Shown here: positions 44,379 to 56,079 of the stretch, piece after piece
Layout of the letters: each line of letters starts with the position of its first letter
How positions within the stretch are numbered: the first letter of the stretch is position 1
Assembly: GCA_035578905.1 (NCBI GenBank)
Contig: JAQJVL010000537.1
Location: 393,001 to 457,000, forward strand
Direction of reading: 5' to 3'
From: Stictocephala bisonia
Taxonomy: Eukaryota > Arthropoda > Insecta > Hemiptera > Membracidae
DNA length: 64,000 nucleotides
Program-made: the position numbers and the translations under genes
The notes under the pieces: model-generated
Databases searched by the model: none
Seen by the model: the letters and a program-made list of their open reading frames with translations, nothing else
Told to the model about the DNA's origin: nothing

Positions 44379-45454
44379 AGCACTCCTTACTTCGATTTTG
44401 TATTAAACTTAATTTAAACTGGTGTAATTCTATAACTAACATAGCCTACCAATAGTCTAGTGATTTATTATTTTGTCTTTACTGTAAGAATTTTTTTATT
44501 TTTAACTGAAACACTTATCTTGTTTTGCTCAAGTAAAAACACAATTCATTTTCAAGTTGAGTTATTTATTGAACTGCGGTTGGAATACACAAACGTGACC
44601 AATAATCGTCTCATTTTATATTAATGTACGTCCTGACAATCCAAGACAGCCTAATTGATTGGTACTTAAGAGCTAAGTAGACATTGAGGTAGTTTATAAA
44701 AACCCAGCCCTTAAATATACTAACCAGGAATTTCAGTTAATAGTATTGAATTTCCGTATGAAACGTTTGTCACTGTTTAATTGTAATTTCATTTTTTATA
44801 ATTTAATATTATTGATTAGGGGTTTGCTATTCAATATACTCTTCAATTTTTAACACAAAAATCGTTATGTATGATTTTAATAAAAAGGTGTTTGTAACCA
44901 AACGAATTTGTACTGAACAAATTTTAAATAAGTGATAATTATAAATTAGCTTTGCACGTAGGAGAATTCTATATTATTTTTAAAATATGCTTTTTTTCAA
45001 GTATAATGTTGTAATACAATAGTAATATTTGCAAGTTCGTGGAAATAAAATATTTGTAATCAAATTTATTGGGAACTGCTATCTTAATAAAGGTAATAAA
45101 AATTAAAAAATAAATAAAACTTAATGAATATATGGTTTGCCTAAAAACAGAGTCCCAAAACCAAAATGGGCTCGTTTGCGCAGGTCAAGGGACTTAAGAC
45201 TTATTTGAGCAGATCTCCTTATATTTAAGTTTATATACCAAGTTTAATTGTAATATGGATTAAAAATATTTAAAATTTCATTTAAATCATTCTTTTTAAA
45301 GTCTATTCCAATAAATCTCCAAACAACTTTCAATTAATTAAGGAACCGCAACTTTCAAAGGAAGCCTTATAATATAAAAGTTTCAAAAGAGTCCAAATAT
45401 AAAGTTTAATATTCAAGATATAATTAGCATCTTACAAATTGGACTCAACTTGTT
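44379..45454. other. Unassigned AT-rich DNA
   Basis: No gene or repeat could be supported. Confidence 0.45.
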
Positions 45455-48208
45455 CATAGATACTTACTCTCGTAACGTCATGGATACTTACTCTCGTAAC
45501 GTCATAGATACTTACTCTCGTAACGTCATGGATACTTACTCTCGTAACGTCATAGATACTTTCTCTCGTAACGTCATGGATACTTACTCTCGTAACGTCA
45601 TAGATACTTACTTTCGTAACATCATAGATACTTAATCTCGTAACGTCATTGATACTTACTCTCGTAACGTCATAGATACTTACTCTCGTAACGTCATAGA
45701 TACTTACTCTCGTAACATCATAGATACTTACTCTCGTAACGTCATAGATACTTACTCTCGTAACGTCATGGATACTTACTCTCGTAACGTCATAGAAACT
45801 TACTCTCGTAACGTCATAGATACTTACTCTCGTAACGTCATGGATACATACTCTCGTAACGTCACAGATACTTACTCTCGTAACGTCATGGATACTTACT
45901 CTCGTAACGTCATAGATACTTACTCTCGTAACGTCATATATACTTACTCTCGTAACGTCATGGATACATACTCTCGTAACGTCACAGATACTTACTCTCG
46001 TAACGTCATGGATACTTACTCTCGTAACGTCATAGATACTTACTCTCGTAACGTCATGGATACATACTCTCGTAACGTCATGGATACTTACTCTCGTAAC
46101 GTTATTGATACTTACTCTCGTAACGTCATGGATACTTACTCTCGTAACGTTATTGATACTTACTCTCGTAACGTCATGGATACTTACTTTCGTAACGTCA
46201 TAGATACTTACTCTCGTAACGTCATGGATACATACTCTCGTAACGTCATAGATACTTACTTTCGTAACATCATAGATAGTTACTCTCGTAACGTCATAGA
46301 TACTTACTCTCGTAACGTCATAGATACTTACTCTCGTAACGTCATGGATACTTACTCTCGTAACGTCATAGATACTTACTCTCGTAACGTCATAGATACT
46401 TACTCTCGTAACGTCATAGATACTTACTCTCGTAACGTCATGGATACTTACTCTCGTAACATCATAGATACTTACACTCGTAACGTCATAGATACTTACT
46501 CTCGTAACGTCATGGATACTTACTCTCGTAACGTTATAGATACTTACTCTCGTAACGTCATGGATACATACTCTCGTAACGTCATAGATTCTTACTCTCG
46601 GAACGTCATAGATACTTACTCTCGTAACATCATAGATACTTACCCTCGTAACGTCATAGATACTTACTCTCGTAACGTCATAGATACTTACTCTCGTAAC
46701 GTCATGGATACGTACTCTCGTAACGTCATAGATACTTACTCTCGTAACGTCATAGATACTTACTCTCGTAACGTCATGGATACTTACTCTCGTAACGTCA
46801 TAGATACTTACTCTCGTAACGTCATGGATACTTACTCTCGTAACGTCATAGATACTTACACTCGTAATGTCATAGATACTTACTCTCGTAACGTCATGGA
46901 TACTTACTCTCATAACGTCATAGGTACTTACTCTCGTAACGTCATAGGTACTTACTCTCGTAACGTCATAGATACTTACTCTCGTAACGTTATAGATACT
47001 TACTCTCGTAACGTCGTATGTACTTACTCTCGTAACGTCATAGATACTTACTCTCGTAACGTCATAGGTACTTACTCTCGTAACGTCATAGGTACTTACT
47101 CTCGTAACGTCATAGATGCTTACTTTCGTAACATCATAGATACTTACTTTCGTAACATCATAGATACCTAATCTCGTAACGTCATTGATACTTACTCTCG
47201 TAACGTCATAGATACTTACTCTCGTAACGTCATAGATACTTACTGTCGTAACATCATAGATACTTACTCTCGTAACGTCATAGATACTTACTCTCGTAAC
47301 GTCATGGATACTTACTCTCGTAACGTCATAGATACTTACTCTCGTAACGTCATGGATACTTACTCTCGTAACGTCATAGATACTTACTTTCGTAACATCA
47401 TAGATACTTACTCTCGAAACGTCATAGATACTTACTCTCGTAACGTCATGGATACTTACTCTCGTAACGTCATAGATACTTACTCTCGTAAGATCATGGA
47501 TACATACTCTCGTAACGTCATAGATACTTACTCTCGTAACGTCATAGATACTTACTCTCGTAACGTCATAGATACTTACTCTCGTAACGTCATGGATACA
47601 TACTCTCGTAACGTCATAGATACTTACTCTCGTAACGTCATGGATACTTACTCTCGTAACGTCATGGATACTTACTCTCGTAACGTTATAGATACTTACT
47701 CTCGTAACGTCATGGATACATACTCTCGTAACGTCATAGATTCTTACTCTCGGAACGTCATGGATACTTACTCTCGTAACGTCATAGATACTTACTCTCG
47801 TAACGTCATAGATACTTACTCTCGTAACGTCATGGATACTTACTCTCGTAACGTCATAGATACTTACTCTCGTAACGTCATGGATACTTACTCTCGTAAC
47901 GTCATAGATACTTACTCTCGTAACGTCATAGGTACTTACTCTCGTAACGTCATAGATACTTACTCTCGTAACGTTATAGATACTTACTCTCGTAACGTCG
48001 TATGTACTTACTCTCGTAACGTCATAGATACTTACTCTCGTAACGTCATAGGTACTTACTCTCGTAACGTCATAGGTACTAACTCTCGTAACGTCATAGA
48101 TGCTTACTTTCGGAACGTCATAGATGCTTACTATCGTAACGCCATAGATACTTACTCTCGTAACGTCATGGATACTTACTCTCGTAACTTCATAGGTACT
48201 TACTCTCA
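45455..48208. repeat. 24-bp satellite, about 115 units, open on both strands
   Basis: The unit contains ATAGATACTTACTCTCGTAA followed by CGTC. Variants include GGATACTTAC, TTTCGTAACATC and GATTCTTACTCTCGGAACG. Because 24 bp is eight codons and neither used frame has a stop, a 932-residue minus-strand frame (octad VTRVSIYD, 45432-48230) and plus-strand frames of 467 and 328 residues (octad DTYSRNVI) arise. I regard these as artefacts: the start lies in flanking AT-rich DNA and there is no unique domain. Blocks repeat at a larger scale: the rare GTCGTATGTAC variant occurs at 47013 and 47997, 984 bp or 41 units apart. Confidence 0.95.
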
Positions 48209-48299
48209 TTCTTTCGACAATAATTATCATGTCTTACTAACAGCAATAATTTCATTAAGAATTTATCAAATAGCAAATTCTACTTTCTAAAATTACTTA

Positions 48300-48675
48300 T
48301 TCTTACTGTAAGGTAATTAAAATATGATATGAAAGGTTAAAAGGACGATTAAAAGGAATTGTATAATACATTATTCATATGTTTATTTAAGGAATTCCCC
48401 GATTTTTCAATATTATTATAGTTACTTAGTTATATGATAATCGCCTTAAAATAGAAATTATTATTTGTTTAATTTAATAATCAGTTAAAATAGTGTTAGC
48501 TTTGAAGTTTTTATGTATCTTTCTGAAAAAAAACTCAGCTGAAACACTAGTAACCTTGAACCAGTCTCAGTATACTCTCCCCCTTTCATTTCTAAGTCAT
48601 AAACAAATTAAAAATATTGTCCACTTAGTATAATTTTATTCCCTTTAACAATTCAGTGATTATGAAGTCACATTT
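48300..48675. other. Unassigned AT-rich DNA
   Basis: Nothing could be assigned. Confidence 0.4.
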
Positions 48676-48810
48676 TTACTCAATACTCAAAGGGACCACA
48701 CGTTCCCCTATCCTGGTAGACAATCAAATAACCCATCCTTTATTTCCAGGCCTCAATGACCACTTCTGTAATATAAAGATGCATGGGTATAAACACTGCT
48801 CTCCATGCTC
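48676..48810 (+). repeat. Low-copy dispersed repeat, copy 1
   Basis: ACTCAAAGGGACCACACGTT and CCATCCTTTATTTCCAGGCC followed by TCAATGACCACTTCTG match 54355-54490 in the same order and orientation. It does not resemble the SINEs. The 69-residue frame here is not shared by the other copy. Confidence 0.5.
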
Positions 48811-48899
48811 TCGTGGAATAGAGTATTTATATCTTCAAACATCAATAACTCCAGTTATTTTCTGATTAACAATATTAAAGGACAAGTAGTAACACAAGA

Positions 48900-49310
48900 A
48901 AGTGTATCTGGCGCTAAAATTAATGTATGCTCAGCTTGCTTTAATGAACGGTCTTTGTAGACATACCATTAGTTTCCTTAATAGCACCGCTCGACTGTGT
49001 ACTTCGTGTATCAAAACTGTGTTGGCTATCTACAAAATATTTACTACTTTACATATAGGTAAATGTACTTTCGAAATAATAATCCTTTTATTTCAGCACT
49101 GACTTATCCTTAACTTACTTTAATTATTAGGTGAAATTAAATACGAGTACCTAATGGTTAAATGAATAGAAATTGTTTGGCAGGGACTTTGTTTTAGCCA
49201 TGCAATCACCTTCTTACATAGTACATAGACACAAATCTTTGTATATTGCTAGACGAATTGGTGGATTATGTTGAGATATTTTATGAATGTGGAAGACATA
49301 TGGATTCTGG
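48900..49310. other. Unassigned DNA
   Basis: GTAGACATACCATTAG near 48957 is also found near 15494. No other feature is seen. Confidence 0.35.
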
Positions 49311-49326
49311 TAACTAACTGATATTT

Positions 49327-49581
49327 ATTTTATTTATTTATTTATTTATTTTTTTTAAGGAGAGACCGATCCTCCTTCTTAACCTTACTCTGCCCATTCC
49401 TCTTGGACTATTGATCAGTGCGAGGAACTTATTCAGACAGAGTAAATGGTCAAACCAGTACAGTAGAAGAAGGTGAACATTAATGACAAATCTTCCAGTC
49501 TAGACCGGATTCGAACCAACGCTATCTCTAACACAAGTCCATACGTCTTAGACCGCTCGACCACCGGCTCGCCCATTATTG
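49327..49581 (-). mobile_element. tRNA-Ser/Leu-derived SINE, full length
   Basis: On the minus strand the head (49500-49574) reads GGGCGAGCCGGTGGTCGAGC with an A box (TGGTCGAGCGG, 49553-49563) and a perfect B box (GGTTCGAATCC, 49507-49517). This resembles class II tRNAs (Ser/Leu) and supplies a polymerase III promoter. A unique body (CATTTACTCTGTCTGAATAA; AGGAGGATCGGTCTCTCCTT) and an A-rich AATAAATAAATAA tail (plus 49327-49360) follow. GATATTT at 49320-49326 and 49582-49588 is a likely target duplication. It is a different family from the SINE at 5601. Confidence 0.85.
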
Positions 49582-49599
49582 GATATTTTTTCTTAGTGT

Positions 49600-50084
49600 T
49601 CATGTAAGTGATCATATCCTGAATTCTTGAAGGGCTCTTTTATGAACACACTATATACTGTATAACCAAGGTATAATCTTTGCTTCCAAGAAGTTGCTGT
49701 GCTTACATGACTTGTCCCTAGAGTTCACTACACAAATATAGTTCAGCTACCACATACCAGCAAGGTAGTAAAATATAGAGACAATATATTTTACTTGTTA
49801 ACTATTTATTATTAATTTTAATTTTAATTTATAACAATTATGTAAATATTAAACTATGTACTGTAATTTGGTGTTAAGGACTGAACAGTTGCATTGTAAT
49901 ATTAATAATGATTTCACATTTTCAAGAAACAAAATAGTTATCATTTTGAAGGTCTTTTTAAAAAATAACAAATTATTATTAATTGCATCTTCATAAATAC
50001 TTTACACTGTAATGCTGTAAATTTTACATGTAATATTTTTTTACATAAATGTACACTGTAATGTTCCATGTTCAGTCCTCTTAA
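49600..50084. other. Unassigned AT-rich DNA
   Basis: Nothing could be assigned. Confidence 0.4.
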
Positions 50085-50456
50085 TACCGAGACGGTGTCC
50101 GATCAATGGTTTCCTTCAACGTGGACAATACTAGAGAAGTCTAGGGTGTACATGTCACAAAGTAGTCAAGGTTCAGATGTTGTGTAGGGAAGAGAACTGA
50201 GTGTCAGACTTGCCAGTTAAATGAAAATGAGACCAACACTACGTGGTTCGGATTCCACGTAAAGCTGTAGGTCCTGAAGTTGTCCTGGCTATTGGGATAT
50301 TAATAAATAGACATTTCTGAGCTAAGTTAAACTCAGATAGTATCAATGACCACACTCGTTCATATACACTCATCAAACTCATTCACTCCTCATATTCGCC
50401 CATATCTCTACGATCGGTGTCTTAAAGATGAATAACGAATAATGTTTGTAAATAAA
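50085..50456 (+). mobile_element. SINE, variant body, plus orientation
   Basis: It contains TAGAGAAGTCTAGGGTGTAC, AAGGTTCAGATGTTGTGTAG, GAACTGAGTGTCAGACTTGC, ATTCCACGTAAAGCTGTAGG and, near its end, CGATCGGTGTCTTAAAGATG with AATAA. These match 11668-11993 (minus), 52740-52995 and 58685-58975. The 5' head is not clearly tRNA-like. Confidence 0.78.
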
Positions 50457-50489
50457 GAAACAATTTCTGTTTAATACCTCAACTGCAGC

Positions 50490-50540
50490 ATCCACTATAC
50501 GTGCATGCCACTATACGTGCATGGGTGGGTGGGTGGGTTA
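50490..50540 (+). repeat. Short G-rich minisatellite, about 1.5 units
   Basis: CCACTATACGTGCATG occurs twice in a row, followed by GGTGGGTGGGTGGGTT. This is a minimal locus of the dispersed 36-bp family. Confidence 0.75.
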
Positions 50541-50883
50541 CAGTGAAAACTGAAAGCTTGCAGGACATTTTGTATATAATCAAACTCAATATTATGACCG
50601 GTGAAGCAGGCAGGTACAGCTAGTACCCCATATACTAGAATTACTTTCGTAATAGAAATATTCCTCCAGTTCCAAAACATAAAACAAGTTTTTAAACCAA
50701 ATATCTTTTTTTCAACATTATCAGATTTTACAACGCACTGCAGGACGAGCTTGGGACTGGTTGCAGATCTTGTGGCAAGACATTAAAACTGTATTTGACA
50801 GAGAAGCATCATTACAGCATTAGGAAATAGTTGTCTTGCTTTGTGGATATATTTATAATAAGTAGTTAATTATATTCATCAGT

Positions 50884-51560
50884 ATTTTTATTACGACAGC
50901 TTTCAAAGATCGCAGGAATTGATGTTATGATGACTGCCTACTATGGCTCACTCTATCCTCACTTGGTGTATGCAGTGCCAATATGGGGATGTGAAAGCAA
51001 AAGAACTTTGTTTGTACTTCGTCTTCAAAAAAAGGATGTTCGAGTGATTCATGGTTTGGATTACCGACAGTCTTGCAAAAACGCATTCCGCTCATCAAGA
51101 ATTTTAACTTTTCCCTCAATTTACATATTAGAAACATTGACCTTTGTTAAAAATAATTTACACCTTTTTAACAGTCAAAAATCTCATTCATACTTACTTC
51201 GAAATATTTACACCATTAAAATTCCAGCTCATTCAAGAACCTTTTTTGAAAAAAAATGTTTGTATAGTACCATAAAGCTTTATAATCTTCTTCCTTTAAA
51301 GCTTAAGCTGGAAGCGAACCCTGCAGCGTTTAAGAAACAGCTCAAAAGCGACCTCATTGAGAAATGTTATTACAGTGTCCGGGAATGTTTCACTGATGGG
51401 TTTGCTGTCTAAGAGACAACTTTCATTTTACTCTTTAAGTATGATGTTAATTTAAATTTTTTATGATTCATTCGACTGTATAATTTTATATATTTAGATT
51501 TAAGTTTATATTGACATGGCTAATGCATGTAATTGTCTCTTGGCTAAATAAACGAGTTAT
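50884..51560 (+). pseudogene. 5'-truncated LINE: intact ORF2 C-terminus and 3' UTR
   Basis: From about 50894 the frame reads VFLLRQLSKIAGIDVMMTAY, then YGSLYPHLVYAVPIWG, VLRLQKKDVRVIHGLDYRQS, TLTFVKNNLHLF, RTFFEKKCLYSTIKLYNLLP, and FKKQLKSDLIEKCYYSVREC before a stop near 51410. This is the post-thumb region of Jockey/CR1-type ORF2 proteins. About 160 codons are open without damage, so the copy is fairly recent. The 3' UTR ends in TAAATAAACGAGTTATTGAG. The catalytic domain is missing, so it cannot move by itself. It belongs to the same family as 29375-30195. Confidence 0.88.
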
Positions 51561-52739
51561 TGAGTTATATGCGTACAATATATTGATTACTGTATTCAAG
51601 TTATGTAGTAAATTGAAAAAAAACTATGTAACAATATTGTACAGTTTTATTTTTATTTATTTTTTTATAAGGATTTTTTTATTTTATTTATATATAGTTT
51701 TTTTTTATATGTTACTTTATTGTATAGCTTACTATATAAATATATAATAATAATACGTTTATGAAAATTAATCAATTTTAATTATATTTAGGAAATAAAG
51801 GTCATAGCTGTAAAACTAAGGTAAAATTATAACTCTCTCATATCTCAATGATTGTTGAGCAAATATAAAACGAAACACTCCCGAAAATAACCATTTAAGA
51901 TCCTTTGACTACATAATGTAATCAAAGGATCCTAAATGTAATATCATAAGAATAAAACTGATATAAAGAGAATCAACAGAAATATATCTGGAGATGGTTC
52001 ACACAATTTAATTCTCCAATAAACTGCCAATACTCTAGAAAGCACAGAACGCCTTATCGAATCCAATCTTAAAGGATTCATGAGATCGGTGGACCTTGGT
52101 GCTCTCTTTTCCAAAATATACGCTCATTGTCAAACAACTTCATTTTATACGACTCTTTTTAATGGGCTTGCTTCTGAGCCAACCCTTCTTTGGCTTTATA
52201 AGTCTAATAGTTTCAAAAATTTTAAAATGTCTACAGACTTCACCGTACTTGGCAACAACATAATTGAAATATTCCATTCATATATAAGGGGAATTTGAAT
52301 AAAAATAAACAATTTTCTAGTTTCAACATCAAAATAACTAAATGAAATATTGAATTAACATGTCTTGAACCTTTTGGAAAATACAATAAAATTCATCTTA
52401 TATTTTTAAAACGTGATACCCTTAAAAAAATTTATGAGCAACATAACTTTGTGATATTTCATATTAGTCTCAAATATGTCTTAATGATATGATTCGATAA
52501 ATATTTTGATGCTTTTAAATGTATTTAGTAAGGCTCACACTTGCTTAGCAGCTTACGGTTCAAGTACGTCGATGAAGTGGGGGCTATTCCCTACCCACTT
52601 CCGTGATTCTGAAATAACGTTAACCCGTGGGTGCAGATTAAGCGTCTAACTTTGCCTCATTTAAGACATATTAACATCTTTGGTTGTTTTTAATTATTCT
52701 AATTATTTTGTACATATAAATGTCCTACCTGTAGTTGCT
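51561..52739. other. Unassigned DNA
   Basis: AAGATCCTTTGA (51889) and TCAAAGGATCCT (51921) form a hairpin. A frame from about 52022 to 52298 (LIESNLKGFMRSVDLGALFS) looks protein-like, but I recognise no family and see no gene structure. Confidence 0.35.
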
Positions 52740-52995
52740 ATCGGCGTGGACACTACTAGAGAAGTCTGGGGTATCCATGTGGGGTGAGAGTAAGTGTCCA
52801 GATGTTGTTGTATAAGGGAGAGAACTGAGTATCAGGCTTGTCAATCAGCTAAAAATCAGACCAATACTACGTGGTTCAGATTCCTCGAGAAGCTGTAGGT
52901 CCCTTAGTTGCCCTGGATATTGGGCTATTAATAAATCACCTATTCTGAAGAACAGTCTAACTCAGTTAGTAACCAGACTACATTCATTCACACTC
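52740..52995 (+). mobile_element. SINE, variant body, plus orientation
   Basis: ACTAGAGAAGTCTGGGGTAT, TACGTGGTTCAGATTCC, GAAGCTGTAGGTCCCTTAGT and TGGGCTATTAATAAATCACC match the element at 50085-50456. The 3' tail is missing. Confidence 0.78.
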
Positions 52996-53884
52996 ATATC
53001 ATAATTTATATTGGCCATACAATACGGAAAATGTTGTCTCAGAGTCTCGTATGTAAGAATGTAAAAAAATACAAGTGTATAGATATAGTTTAACGTAAAG
53101 TTCACAGCTCTGATCGATTAAATAATTTTCATATATAGTTTTCCTTAAGTAAAGTAACTTGATAATTACTGCATAATTGTAGATGATAATTGCAACTATA
53201 CATACAAAATTAATTTATTTGCAAGTATTTTAATATGGGCCTCTTGACTGGTTCAAATATAAACATAGGTAAGAAATAAAAGCTGTCCCTTTAAGAACGA
53301 GAAGACTTTAAAAAGTAAGGCAATGATCATTTATGTAGGCTAATTCTTAAACATTGAATCATTTCCCACTTAAAAACAGGAAGTTCTACTGAATGCAATC
53401 TTAGGCTTTTACGGATATTTGCTTTCTAAGGATGGTATCTTTCAAAAGGTGCTTCTGTTGGCCTTTATAAACACAAAAAAATTTCTTTATGAGGATTTAA
53501 TCTATGACTCATCTAAAACTGTTTAGAAAAAGTAACGTCTTTGTCCTATAAAAAATCATTTCTATGGAACAATGGGTACAACCTTAATAGTTTCCCCACA
53601 GATAACTAACTCTACCCAGATAGCTCATCCCCATGATAAAGAGTGTTAACATAAACTTATATTTCGTAGTGTGTGAACTGTCCACTTTAAAGCTCGTCGA
53701 GCAGCTGTGAACTCAGTCAACACACACACACACGCGTATCGTTCAATTCACCTAGTTGAAGAGAGGGGGCAGTTCAATGTGGCAACGTCGCATTCTAAAA
53801 TCACGGTCGTGTAGTGTGTATTGTCTATAAACGCCTTAAACAGCGCATACACTTTTCCCGTATACTGTGTAGAGTTATATGGGT
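52996..53884. other. Unassigned DNA
   Basis: A short CA run lies at about 53721-53735. Nothing else could be assigned. Confidence 0.4.
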
Positions 53885-54170
53885 AGAGTTATTATATTCT
53901 TTAAGTGGATGTATTTCTGACTGAGTCATCCTTTTTACTTCAGGTTTGCACTCTTGTGTTTTACAAACAAAGACCTTTAAAATGAGGTGTAGTATAACTC
54001 GAGGTAGGCTTACATTTAAAATGTTTAAGACTTCATTCATGGGCCATCACCTGACTATGCGAAAAACAAGTAAAATATTTGGTATAGGGACATGTACAAA
54101 CTGCAAAGTTTCATTCATTTCTTTCAATGGGTTTGAAATTAGTAAATATATTCCAGACTTTGCCCAACCC
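53885..54170 (-). mobile_element. Solo arm unit of the 34.1-kb foldback family
   Basis: One unit matches the right-arm units at 35093-36010 (TATAACTCGAGGTAGGCTTA, CGAAAAACAAGTAAAATATT, ACTTTGCCCAACCCTGTA). It has the clean CCCTG|TA tip that is decayed in the full element. Frames of 71-77 residues are artefacts. Confidence 0.82.
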
Positions 54171-54354
54171 TGTATGTAATAAATAATAATTGCACCAAAT
54201 TTTAATTCCCACTAAAAACAATTATTATCAAACACTAATTAAGCAGTATTGGACAAATTTTATCGTAAAAGAAATTATGGAGCTCACAGAGAATTAAGCT
54301 CTTTTAAAGTAATTCACATGAAAAAGTAATTTGGTTTAAGGCCCCTTTCGACCC

Positions 54355-54490
54355 AGCACTCAAAGGGCCCACACCTTCATTAAATGCTTTTGGAACACTC
54401 GCCAACTCATACCAACAATAAAACCCCCCATCCTTCCCATTTTCGGCCTCAACGACCACTTCAGAACTGTGAACAGCATGGCAGCAAGCT
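54355..54490 (+). repeat. Low-copy dispersed repeat, copy 2
   Basis: CACTCAAAGGGCCCACACC and GGCCTCAACGACCACTTCAG match 48676-48810. Identity and full extent are not resolved. Confidence 0.5.
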
Positions 54491-54499
54491 GTAACGAGA

Positions 54500-56079
54500 C
54501 CTCTCTTAATATAAGAATAAAACCTAACTTTATTCTACAGTTGAAATATATATAAACTGGGTGTCTTTAAAGCCAACCCCCCCCCCCACATTAGCTTTCC
54601 TGTGAATAGAGATGAAGTAATTTATTTCAGAGAATGTTTATATGAGCAATAGAGTAGTTTATATATACGAACACTTTTTACTCATCTGCGAGAACGAGTT
54701 AGATCAACAGTTTTGAACAATAACTCCTAGAAAGTTACACCTCAATTTAAATATATATATGTTAAAGAGGAAAATTCACAAAATATAGGTTTTATAATAA
54801 CTTTTTTTCATAAAATGTAGTATCTCTAAATAACTAGTGAGTGTATCTTAAAATAACTTTAAATATAACTTAATAGGAGTGTTTAGGAAACGATTGTAAC
54901 TTTAGTTAGCTATAAAATGTTATATAGTAACTTTAGAGACCTATATTTTTGTCATTCTTCTTCCTTTTTTAATCCCTTTAAAAAGTTGTTATTTTCTAAG
55001 GGTCCTTATTTAAAAAGTTTTCCACCGAATCATCCCATTTTCAGAGGGTTGTCAAAAAAGTCATTCTTCAAAAAACTCCACACTTCGTTATAGAAAAATT
55101 CTCCGAAGTAGTAAATCACTTCGTATCTATTATTAAAAAAGTTAATATGAGGGAGGGGATTTTAATACATCCAAATATTGCTAACGTAGTATACTCTTAG
55201 ATGTATAGGGTTCTATTTTGTATGCTTTTATCATGCCTTTACCATAGAAAATTTGAATCACGACATTATTAGTAGATTTTAAAATTTAAAAGTTAGATTT
55301 TAAAAGAGCAAGTTGTTCAATGTAAATGGTACAAATTTTTATATTGTAAATTTAAAAAAAGTATTCTAAACAATTCTTTTTAGAATACAAAACTATTATT
55401 ATTACTACTCACTTTTGTAGTAGACTGTCCGTGAAATAACCAGCTGAAGTACATAAAGTCGCAGTTTATAAGGCGAGTGTGATGCATGTAACGAAGGTAT
55501 ATGGGGGTAGCTTCTAACCCTTAAATAATTCAGCCCCCCTGATGTACGAGTCACTTAGAAGGTCGATACAGTTTACCGTTTACAGACTTATGCAGTCCCA
55601 AAAATCTCTGATCCGTTCCCCTAAGTATATTCCATATTGTATAATATATCTTATAGTTATCTTATTGTTTCAATACATTATTATTTACTTACCAGAGATA
55701 CGAATCATTGTTTTTTTTATTTAAAGGCATGCAAGCAAACCGTCTATAACAGCAATTATCCATTATTTTTAAAGCATAAATATTCTTTAGTTTAATATAC
55801 ACATGCATATAATTTTGTATGTAAGCAATATGTTACAAAAATCTAAAGATTAAATTAACTAACCTCAAGTCTAGTGACTAATCATAAAATTAACGTTTTA
55901 TAGTGAAATTGAACAAAAACCATTAATTATTAGTGTTTAAGTCCTTCCACGTAAAACATATGCTTATCCAGAACCATAACTCTCCATATCTGTTCATGGT
56001 ACCTTTACCATCTATTGCATTGCTGGAATTTGAAGTATTAGGATCAGTCTATACATTAAAACTTAACGTTTACAATCTG
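54500..56079. other. Unassigned AT-rich DNA
   Basis: A 10-base C run lies near 54584. TCCGTGAAATAACCAGCTGAAG near 55429 weakly resembles the TIR tip of the mariner-like element at 658. No gene is seen. Confidence 0.4.

Noticed and set aside
45455..48208. CRISPR array
   Set aside because: Units are contiguous and near identical with no variable spacers, and the context is eukaryotic.
45432..48230. 932-residue minus-strand open frame and plus-strand frames of 467 and 328 residues
   Set aside because: They are direct consequences of a stop-free 24-bp tandem unit. Both strands are open, the start lies in flanking AT-rich DNA, and no unique domain is present.
49500..49574. Functional tRNA-Ser/Leu gene
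   Set aside because: The head continues into a SINE body with an A-rich tail, and the 3' acceptor strand is not complementary to the 5' end.
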